Below, piece after piece: positions 1 through 11,100 of a DNA stretch of 64,000 nt. How positions within the stretch are numbered: position 1 is the stretch's first letter; each line of letters begins with the position of its first letter. Origin of the DNA: Owenia fusiformis (Eukaryota > Annelida > Polychaeta > Sabellida > Oweniidae); contig CAIIXF020000003.1 of NCBI GenBank assembly GCA_903813345.2, positions 5,479,815 to 5,543,814 of the forward strand, given 5' to 3'. The notes beneath the pieces are model-generated. The model saw only the letters and a list, made by a program, of their open reading frames with translations, had not been told where the DNA came from and ran no database searches. The translations under genes were made by a program, and so were the position numbers.

Positions 1-3000
1 CACTTACCACTGCTCTTTGGAACTAGTAACACTGGAGATGAGTGAGGCGACATTGACGGCTGAATTATTCCACATGCCAACATCCTGTCAACTTCTTGGT
101 CAATAACCTCAAGTTCCTTTGGGCTGTGGCGATACTGCCTGCGAAAGATAACTTTCTCTTCCTTCAATTTAATATGATGTTTCATAATATCCATTTTGCC
201 CAAGTCATTAACATCCTCAGAAAACACACACCTATAATCTTGAAGAAGGCGAAGCAGTCTGTCCGATTGTGCTGAGTCTAAATGGTGTACATCTGCTCTC
301 CATCTTGCCAAGGCCTCCAAAAACATTGAAGGATCTTTCGGCAATATCTTTGATGTCAGTGGGGTTGCACCCACCTCATTGATTGGGGCAACATTACCGT
401 CCTTTCCAAAGGGATCAGGTACCGCATCATATTCACCTATAGTTGTCGTGTCAAACACCCCCATGTGGGTGCCTTTATAAAGTCGTCTTGGAGATGTCTC
501 TGGGTTAAGCACTCTAACTTGAACTGATTTCAACACATCTGCAACACATCTGCTCGGCAAAGCCCATTAGCCGCTACTACATGTTTCCGAGACAGTAATT
601 TAGTGCTTGGGGTAAACAACCCAGATATGGAGTTCAAACGCATTGGTAACCTAGCTTCCACCCATGCTTCACTTTGCCCAGGTAGGATGACATCTCGAGC
701 CAGGGTGATTTTACACACTGCATTCCTATCCTCAGATATTGGGTTGAGTTTCAATGACTCATCATCAAGCCTGATAATGCTATTCTTTTTTGACACTGAC
801 CATGTATCAAATTGATCCAAGACATCACGTCCAAGCAAGGCTGTCTTGGTTGAGCCCTGGATAACTGTCGTGAGCAAGGGTAGAACCCTGGAACCAATAG
901 ATATTGTTAGCTGAACTTGTCCTGCTACTTTGATACCTGTGCCATCTGCTGAAACACATGTAAAAGACTCAGGTTGTGACCTCAACTCAATGTCTTCAAG
1001 ATGTTGTTTGTAGGTATTCATGTCGATAACTGAGATCTTGGCACCTGTGTCAATTAGCCATTGCATTGGACGCTGCACATCACCTTCTCGATTTCCAACT
1101 CCTACTGTTACCATGAGACCAGAAGATCCTTTTATCTCAGCAACCTCATTATTCGAGGAGCCGCTAACTGGTCTGTTGGAAGACGAATCTTTCCCATCTG
1201 TAGTTCCTGTCTGGTTCGATCTCTGTCTATTACTAGGGGATGGACAAGCCTTAGCCATGTGGCCTATACCTTGGCAATTATAGCATCGTACACCTGATGA
1301 GGTTCCTTGTTAAGTAAAACAATTACGAGCTATATGCCCTGGCTTACCACAATGAAAACACGAAACATTACTCTGCCTGGGCTCAGATGTTGACTGTTGG
1401 GTCTTGAGTGATGATACAACAAGATTCTTTAATTCAAGTAATTCTTCCCGAAGTTGTGAAACTTGGTCAGGTTGTTGTACCACTGGAGGACCCACCGCTC
1501 CTATAAGTGATCCTTGATCCTCTGACTTGCTTTGCTTTGTTGCCTCCCAAACCCTGGTAGCCAATGTCAGCAGAGCCTCTTTGTCTAAGGAATGCACATC
1601 ACTCTGTTTGGACATATCTTCCAACAGCTTACTTGGAATGGACTGGATGAACTGCGTCGTTATCATCATAAGTCTGGCATCCTGAGACACCTCTGGATAT
1701 ACTAACTTGGACTGTTCAAGCAACTTAGAATAGAACGTCTTGGGTGTATCAGACCCTAGTTGCATCTTAGTATATGTCTCCATTGCTGCTTTCCTTGTAG
1801 GTCGCACCTCAGTACCAATGGCAGCTGTCAGCGTCTTAAAATCTATATCTTCGTCTTCAGTTAATATCCTCTCATACTCTTCGAGAGGCTTGCCATCCAG
1901 AGTAGTACTGAGCATCACTATTTTGGTCGGTTCTGTCCAGTTATTGGCAGTTGCTACCCTGCAAAAGTGTTTCAGCCAGCTATCCCAGGTTGTTGTCTTA
2001 CAATCAAAATTCCTGGGAGTGACTGCTTTTCTGTATTCTCTAGTAGTACTGTTCTGTTGTGCTGCTGGGGGCTGAACTACGGGGCCTGGTTGATCCCCCG
2101 CTGCAAGTGCCTCATTGGCACCAACTTCCCCATCTATGTCATTGGGCGGTTCTGCCATACTTACTGCCACCAATGTAATTACTCACAAATATAAGTAGTT
2201 TTAATATGGAAATATATTTTGAAACAATGTTAAAGTAACATATACATATATATTACATGTACAGTAAAAGGGTGGTTATACCACGAACTCTCAAAGCGGT
2301 TATTTATGAAACCAAATAACGACAAGTAATGGTTACTCACTATTTCTACTTGTCTGTGACGCTGGTTACCCAAACTATCTGAGATCCTTACTTAACCTTG
2401 TGGTACCACTAAATCAACTGAGTGATCCTAACAACTACAGTGATAGCCTATACTATCTACTGGCTGTGGAAACACGGTGTCTTCATCTGAATTAACTAAC
2501 TCACTAACTCTTTGTCCTGGCTCACAGCGAATCCCTATACTACCTACTGGCTGTGGAAACACTGTGTTTTCATCTGAATTAGCTAACTCACTAACTCTTC
2601 ATTCTACAAGTCCTAACACTTAACTATATTCTAATAACTCATGAACTAACATTAACCTATAACGGTTACATACTTAAAATATTGTTCTAACAACTTCCCT
2701 ATGCTATGAATGCATAGATACTACTTAGTGGTAAGTTTTCAGTTATAATATCTCATTTGGACATAATGACCCATAAAAATGTGCATATATCAGACAGAAT
2801 GTTGCTGATTCAATGATAATAATCAGTCAATGTATACTGGGACACCCTGTAATAATATTAGCGATATTCTAATGTTTGCTGGTAACGGTAACTCTTATCG
2901 TCGCTCCGGTACAATGAAGGCTTTGTTTTGCTCAACGACTAAACTCAGCACAATCCTTCTATATAACATATAATCAACTACTCAATCTGGCCTTCTGTGC

Positions 3001-3905
3001 AAGTGATCAAGGTTTATTGTACCACACTATAATAACTCCAATATGTCAATCATTGAATGATATGCCATCATAATGATCACGGTATAATGTTACACTCTAT
3101 AATGATATTGTGCTGGTATGCTGGTATCTTAGGCTCCTATATTGTCGCTCTGGTTCATATTCTGTCTGGTTCTTATTGTAATTGTTGATCACAGCAAATT
3201 GTGACATACTATTATTACTAATGCCAATCTGTTAATGCTATAACACCATAATAGTCAATGTATATGGGAATACTCTGTATCGATAATCACTGATACTCAT
3301 TCTAGTCTCCAGTTCACGTGTAAATACTGAACACTGTTAATACACACTATGACTACTGCTGAAGCACTATAACTACTCGTGCCAATCAATTAACGTTATA
3401 ACACCATAATAGTCAATGAATATGGGATTACTCTGTATCGATATCTTCCTATGAATCACTGATACTCATTCTGGTCTCCAGTTCCCGTGTGAATACTAAA
3501 CACTGTTAATATACACTATGAATTCTACTGAAGCACTTTAACTACTAGTGCCAATCAATTAATCTTATAACACCCTAATAGTCAATGTATATGGGGATAC
3601 TCTGTACCGATATCTTTCTATAAAACACCAATACTCATTCGGGAGTTGAGTTCACGTGTGAATACTGGACACTGTTAATACACACTTTGATTATTACACT
3701 AGGCAAATCAGTTAATGTTACAAAACTACATCTACAAGCAACACTGATCACATGCTATAAATCGTGCAATTTGTTGCGTATCTCAAGGTATAGCTGCTAT
3801 ATTCTGTAAAACAAACCACCACCACAAGCGTTAGTATAAGGCCACTGGGAAGAATAATCTACTATACTCTATACCTGAAAACACATAAAAATATACCATA
3901 TTACA
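1..3905 (-). mobile_element. Ty3/Gypsy LTR retrotransposon, 5' half, cut by the window edge
   Basis: A fossil Metaviridae (Ty3/Gypsy) element read on the minus strand. Parts in element order: a long 5' LTR (about 3905 down to 2174), a primer-binding-like stretch next to it, gag (about 2158-1310), protease (about 1258-530), and the beginning of reverse transcriptase (about 529-1), which continues beyond the window. Gag ends in CCHC zinc knuckles (CFHCGKPGHIARNC and CYNCQGIGHMAKAC). The protease has the LIDTGA active-site motif followed by a second conserved segment, LLGRDVLDQF. The pol segment reads like the known N-terminal RT region of this group. Gag and protease lie in different frames, as is common in this family. 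The reading frames are long and little decayed, so the copy is probably fairly young. Completeness cannot be judged because RNase H, integrase and the 3' LTR lie outside the window. Confidence 0.9.
2174..3905 (-). repeat. Putative 5' LTR of the Gypsy element, with internal tandem repeats
   Basis: The boundaries are inferred from a short terminal inverted pair, TGTAAT at 2174 and ATTACA ending at 3905, and from the gag start just inside 2174. The LTR would be about 1.73 kb, which is long. Two kinds of internal duplication are visible: an ~87-bp direct repeat (2447 and 2534, core CTGGCTGTGGAAACAC) and three to four copies of a ~160-170-bp unit starting near 3223, 3381, 3550 and, degraded, 3703 (shared motif ATAACACC then GTCAATGTATATGGG). 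In retroelement orientation these lie in the upstream half of the LTR, where U3 regulatory repeats are usual. The partner LTR is not in the window, so the ends are provisional. Confidence 0.6.
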
Positions 3906-5188
3906 TATTCACCCATCTACTTACCAAAAAAGTCCCAAATCCCCCTCTTTCAGTGTTAATTTTGGATTGTGCGTTTGATCTAATTATTTTTTTAAAAATT
4001 AATTCAATCTGAAGTTTGAATATACCGCGAAAGTCCTCCTTTTATCTGATCGGTCGTTGAATTTGTTTATCATGAACCTGATTGGCTGCCTGGTTCAAGG
4101 GGCTTGTGTGACCCAATGGGGATTCCCCTCGCTAGCCGAGGAATCGATTGTGTTTAATTCTGGAGTTTGGTTGTTCCGTTGATTATTTCAATATTTCGGC
4201 AACGATATACCCAAAAGATAAATCCATGGTATGTGAGATATTATATGAGCAATAGCAATAGGACATCATTGATTGTTTGGGGGGGAAACCTATGGTATAA
4301 TGCATCTTTAATCAATTGTTATATAGGATTTATTTTAGCTTTAATCAAAATTTCATTTCAAAATGGCCTCCATTTTCTGATGAGTGAGCTGTATAAATGA
4401 TGGATCCATTGAGTTTGAGGTTCTTTCTGAAAAGAAATTTTTAAATATCAAAATCCATACAATGCTTCAACCTCAATATAATCCCTAATATTCTTATTAT
4501 AAATAGTTAAAAAAAATTATTAAATAGGAGCTCTATAGGTAGGTACATGTGACACTTTTCTAGAGTACATAGGAAATCAACAAAGTCACATCTAGCTGTA
4601 AGCTAGTGACTTTAGTAACAGTTTTTAACCATTCTGAACTTTTGAGTAATTTTGGCCATTTTTTGAGTGAATAGAGTGAACCTCACCTGGAAACTTTAAA
4701 AAGTGAACCCCCCTTGGCAAATCCTGGCTATGAGCCTGGTGTACTTAAAAAACCATACTCTTCTCACCTTCTGTTCAAGTTGTGTCAGAATTCCTATCCC
4801 AGAATTCGAGGAATGGACTGTTTTATTTTTTGATCACAATGTTACTACAATTTTATTCATTAAGATTAAGAACAATGTCTAGGCTACAAATAAAAATTCA
4901 TACTTTGATGAGATTTGATTGAAGTGATTGGAAAATAAGGAGAAATAAAGAATTGATCTAGACAATCTGACAATAGAAATTATTTGAAAATCTTCAATTT
5001 TAAAAACTGTTTTTCGAGGTGCGTCACATAAAAAATCTTGCATTGTTTGATTTGCAATTTTGCAACCATGTGCAGAAATGTTCAAACTGTGTATTCCTTG
5101 ATTGGTTCAAATTTGCTCTGTTGAATAGAATATATGTGAGTGTCCCATTTTCTATTGCCCACCCTGTAATTTCATGATTTCATTTCAG
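3906..5188. other. Intergenic or 5'-untranslated stretch upstream of BANP coding start
   Basis: No coding region can be supported here. The sequence is AT-rich. It ends in a good 3' splice site (CATTTCAG, 5181-5188) directly before the BANP ATG, so at least one untranslated first exon of BANP should lie in this stretch or further upstream. A GATTGGCTG (inverted CCAAT) occurs near 4080-4089, but no CpG-rich promoter is evident. Confidence 0.4.
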
Positions 5189-8100
5189 ATGGAGAAAATG
5201 ATCACACGTAGAATGCAGGCAGTGAACAATACAGCAGACATACCAGCAGACATGGTGGTGGTGGAAGAAGAATCTGCTGCTACAGAAGGTAATCTTAGTT
5301 CTATACAGTCTGCAATGTAATCCATATGTGGTGAACATGCTTGTGACATTGCTAAAAATGTTTTATAGTTTTCAAAAAGAGGCAGATTTAACATGTAAGC
5401 CAATGGCAAATTGTCCCCTTAAACTACCGGTGGTGTCCAATTAACTTTTGAAAATATGCATAGAAAATATGCATAGAAGCCATTAATGAGCACCTGAATA
5501 CAAATTGATGACATATTGACCAACATTGATTTTTAAATGATTTTCTTCTATTTGTTTAGATGGATCAATGGAGCCTGCTCAGAAAAGATTCAAGAGTGAA
5601 AATGTCTCAGAAAGAAATGTTGAACAGTCATCAGTCAAGGTATATTTAACACAAGGCAGTCTTCTGGCAGGGTTCTTTTCTAATGGCAAGAAATCCCAAT
5701 TGGATGTCAATTATGACAAAAATATGTCCAAAATATCCAAGTTCATTAACCTTTAGCATGCTGGCTTATTTTAGCAAATATATCCTACGCGACTGGCTTA
5801 TTTTTCAAAGAGTGCAAAAAATTATATGCCTGGACTAAATAATTAATATCTCAATAAATACTGAATGAATCTGGATAAAAGTTTCACAAAGGGAAAATAC
5901 ACAGGCCTGGCTCATGAAAAAAATGTTCTCATGAATTTTTTTCATACCTTAACACGACTGGGCATAAATATACCATGAATACTCCTCCGGAATCCGCCGC
6001 TTCGCCCCTTGGAAGATTAAAAGTCTGGTCAGAACTCAAAACTGAATTTGCAGCGATCGAATGATCAATTTTTGAGTTCAGAAAATATTCTAGTTTCTAT
6101 TTCCGATGACCATTATCGGCTTTCAAGAGCCCAAAGAGCTCGAAATCGCAATCCATTTCCTCCACATTTTTGTTGTCATCATATTTTGCCGCCATTTTGT
6201 ACGATTTGTTCACTAAAAACGACTAAAACACTGTTTAAATTGTTCAATTGAGAAATATTTTTCGAAATATCGCCATTCTAGGTCAACAGGAAGTCATGTG
6301 AGGCACTGAATAAATCGAGCAATCTAATTGGATCATAAGAATGGCGCGAAAAAGTAAAGTTTTTAAAAGTTTGAAATCGGGTGGATGGGTCCGCCGGCAG
6401 TCACACGGGATATCAAAGCATGGGCGGACTCACTCGCCGGCAGCATGCTAAAGGTTAAAGAGCACTGTCTGATAGCAGCACAGTGAGAAGACCATCTTGA
6501 TATATTTTGCATTAGGAGATGTAGAACAGGTTCATCCATCTACTTGCCAACTCTCAGACACTGACTCCTACATTTATGGTATCAATTTCATGATTGCATG
6601 CATAAATGAATAATCAACTGGACAGTCAGAAATTCAAAAAGAAATGATCCAATCTGCTCTGAATCTGATTTGCTGCTAGGGTTCAAGTCATTTGGTGATG
6701 CCTGTGTCACTTGACGGGAATTCCCTTTGATTGTGAAAATGTCAAATGTTGCTAAATTCTGACAGTTGGTTGTTCTTTTGATTTTCTCAATAAATCAGCG
6801 ATACTTTTGTGCCCATAAGATAGTCTCAGAAATATATTAAGGTATTTAAGAAATCATTTAAGCAATTTTAATTGGATATCACTGATTGTCTGAGAAACGA
6901 ATCTGCTGTTTTTAACTTCATGCAGGTGTGTTAAAAATAATGCTGTAGTTTTCTCTGTAGTGTGAGAATGTAATTCAGAATTTCCTTATCCCAAACATTA
7001 TTTGAATCCCAAATTATGGCATATTATTCAAATTATTCATTTCAGCAAATTCTGTTCAACATTAACCAAGCCATTTGCCTACGCCTTGACAACATTGAAA
7101 GCAAGTTGGAAGTCTTGAACAATCGAAGCAAAGAGATGGAAGGAAAGATAGATCAAATAACTTTACTTACTGCTGGCCTGGGGAGTGTACCAAGCTCTAC
7201 ACCTATTAAAAAAACAGTCAAGTATGTTTGTGCATACCATTTTACTCCATAAACAACTATATATTAAACTTGGATAATAATTGTTGATACCAGTCAGATC
7301 TGACCCCAAAACCCTACTCCATAATTATAAACAAAGAAATTGGTGGAAAAAATGGTTTCAATAATATTTACAGTCCTTCAACTCTTTAGTTAGAACCCCA
7401 GGTAGCTTATACTCCACTACCTTTAGAATTTTTTTTTTTTATGAACATACATGTAGAATGTTTTATATTTCAGTCATGTTGCTACCAGTGGAGGCTCCAT
7501 GAAGAGAGGGGGAGCAGTTATTGTTGGCCTTCCACAGGAGAAAGCATCCAAAGGTACACTAATAGCTAAAATGAACCCATGCTTTCTCTTAATATAGTGT
7601 TGCCAGAGATGGGGTTAAGGCAGGGAATTGAGTTAAAAGGTGCATGCATAAATCAAGGGAAAATTTTGTGGTAATTTGGTTGAGAAAATATTGAAAACTT
7701 GTTATATGTTTGCAACTTTAAATACCAATACATCAATATTACACATTACCCTTGACACACTTGGTGGGAATAATTCATTTTCAAATATCAAGGAAAACCA
7801 GTATTTCATGGTAAATACCATAGAAAATTCCATGTTTTTTATCATGAAATACCGGTAATTACCATGGAACAGTTCATGATTTTTTACCATGAAAGGTCGG
7901 TATTTACCATGAAAAACCGGTATTTACCATGGAAAACCGGTAATTACCATGACAAATCATGGAGACCATGGGTTTTTTCTTAAGGGTATATTCATAATAT
8001 TAATCTTTACTGTTCGCATTCTATTCAAACATTGACTACATGTATCATTCCTAGGGAATGAATCTGAAAATGATGATTCTGACTGCCAATCAGAGGTGAT

Positions 8101-11100
8101 GACCACACCCACACTGTCCCAGGAGCACTCGCAACAACAATCGTCATCTCTTACTAACCTTGGCCCTAATGTCACTTTGATCACACTCAATACTGAAGGT
8201 AAAAATTGTTGATTAGCTTCAAGTATTAACTTATGTTTCATACTGTAAATTTGTCCATTTTCTGACAGAATACACCTTTTTTTATGCATTCATCTGCTTT
8301 TATAATGATTCAAATTCATTATAATAAGGCATCTTATATAATTGTAGCATTCAATTCCTAAATTATTGTTTTTGTAAATTTGTTTTAGAGGATTTTCCAA
8401 CTGGGTCATGGCTAGGAGATGAGCATAATCCAGAGATGAGAGTTAGGGTTCCCATAACACCCAGGTAATGTCTGCTCAAATGTACTTATGTTAATGCTTA
8501 CATGGCTTTAATCATTTTGTTTTGTTGAAAGAATTGAGAGTTGTCTGGTTTTTATGTCACCACCAAGAAGTTATGGTCTCCAGTTATTTGTGGTGCTGGT
8601 TGGCTTGTGTTGTGTGGCAGGCGGTGGTTAGCGTCTGTAACAAATTCCTAAAACTTTCAATAACTTAACAGATACTGTTTAGACTGACTTCAATTTTTTT
8701 CAAAATCATGTACAAGTTTTCAGAAGTTCAAATCTGACTTTACATCTAAGATTTGACCTGCAAAAAAGGTTAAAATAGGTCTTTCTCAACTTGCTTCAAA
8801 TGGACCAATTTTTTTTCAAAATAACATACAAGTTATCAGGAGTTCAAATCTGACTTTACATTTAAGAATTGACCTTCAGTGACCTTCTCAAGGTCAAAGA
8901 AAGGTCAAAAAGGTATTTTTTAACTTGCTTCAAATTGACCAATTGTTTTTCAAAATCACTTACAAGTTCTCAAAAGTTCGAATCTGACTATAGATTTGAC
9001 CTTCAAGGTCAAAAAAAATTTGACTTTCAATGACCTTCTCAAGGTCAAACAAGGGCGTTACAATACCCGGGAATTTATTGGTTCGTGCAGTACTTGTTTG
9101 TGATAGCGCCCTCTGTAGGTCACTGTGCTTAATAGCCTACAGTAATACGGGGTAGGATATCGGGAATTCGGTCAGTTTCTATCCGTCGATTACGCTATGA
9201 ATTGAAGCAAGTGTGACCACTTTATCCACTTAAACAATTTGATAACTGATCAAATCTTTAAACAAAATCGATAAACACGTTATACACTTCCTATATCCTT
9301 AGAAATTAGCATGTATTTATGGATTGTGTTTTCGAACAAGGCTCGACCCAGACCAATAGGGAAATCCTTATGCTAATTAGTATGACGTCATATTTTCCTG
9401 GGGAATCCTAGATTTCAAAGCCTCAGTCTGTCATTGTGTCAAATGTAAACGTTCTTTTGCAGACAGAAAATTGACAGATTAGCTTTTAACTTTCAGCTTT
9501 TGATGTTTAAATATTCTATATTTCTACCGGACTTCTTGCTGAATATCATAAAATGACCATTGCCTGATTGATCATTCAGAAATTTTGATTGTGATTCATG
9601 ATTGATTGGCAAGAAAAATAATTCCCATTGTTTTCCAGCGAAGTCAAAATGTTAGACTACAGCATGAGTTATAATGTCGAGTTTGCATCATGTTAAATTC
9701 TACAACGCCCCCCCCCCCTCATGATGCTTACTTTATCCCCGACCTTTACCCCCTTGCTGATTCGTAAGTGAGGTATGCCCGGAGGTATGCTAGGTTGGGG
9801 CCCGGGGGTTGGGGGCTCGTGCCACAGTCATAGACCAGTCTTACTTCAAATGTCTAATCCAATCTTGACCCCCAGAGGTACCTGGTGGGACAGTTATCGA
9901 AGTTCTTCTTAGCCCTCTGGAAATTCCGGTAATTGGCTATAGAGACTCGAGTTAGTGGGAAGAAGAATAAAGAATGGACGGGGCCAGGCTGAGGGGATTG
10001 GTGCCCTACTAGCCCCACCAATTCACAAGCATACACATAAGAGACAAACACACCCAGGCTCCAGGCCGTGGATGGAAATATAAAACTATTTAAGGTTCAA
10101 ACTGGTATTTAATAGACCGATATGTAGTGTCTGCCATGTATTGAAGGTAAAATAATCTGCATTATTAATGTTACTTCTGTCAATACATGGATTGTGCAGT
10201 GGATAAGCAATGGCACAATCAAAAATGTGCATATCAATCGTGAATATCTCTCGGTTCAAAGCTTATTTCCAACAGAATCGTGTCAAAATATGTGTCTGAG
10301 TAACAGTTATACATTATAAGATCGTAAACTCTTACCAATTATCAGCCGAATGGCTCATTTTCAACGAAATGTCCTTAAGGATGTNNNNNNNNNNNNNNNN
10401 NNNNNNNGGGAACATCCTTAGGATATAGTCCTGAGTAAGGATATTAGCGGTTACCGTTAGTGATTTGGTTTTCTGAATAAAAAGTCATTTTCTCCTTCCC
10501 TACCCCATTGGAGCGCCATCTAGCGTTTGGGAAGTGAATCGGGACTAAATATATATAGGGTAGGTCCTAATTTATCTGAAAACATGTCAGAGTTCAGTGG
10601 GAAATCTCATTTTAAGCTGGCGGCGGAGTGATTTTGACCTTGGTGATTTTACCAGAATTCTCTGAGAAATCTGACGATAGAGGGGGTTAGTGTCTTCAAG
10701 TTTATTTATTTCAAAAATTCGGTGGACAACCCATGGTAAGATTGTTATAGCAGGCTAGGCGAGTCTCTCCCGAACACTGTGGTATGTTGCACTAGGCTTG
10801 GATACTAATCGTTAATAAGATACAGGGTAAAATGTTATAATGGCCACCTATGGGAAACTCTACTGTGGTCTTCAACCTAATAGAAGGCGCTTTTTGGGGG
10901 CATTTTGAAGGTTTTATCCTTTTTTGAGGTTTTTTAGTTCATTGAGAAGCCTAATAGCGCATATCATATTAAAGGGCTGTATCTTAGCTGAACAATGCTA
11001 TCAAAATCGTGACATTTTGAAGCAATTTTGGTGCTTTGGGGGCGAGGCCACTGTGCCAAGTACCCCGAATTCCATTCTCCCGTGCCAGATCAATTGTTTT

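Noticed and set aside
603-2194. Plus-strand open frames opposite gag and protease
   Set aside because: Antisense shadows of the minus-strand retroelement.
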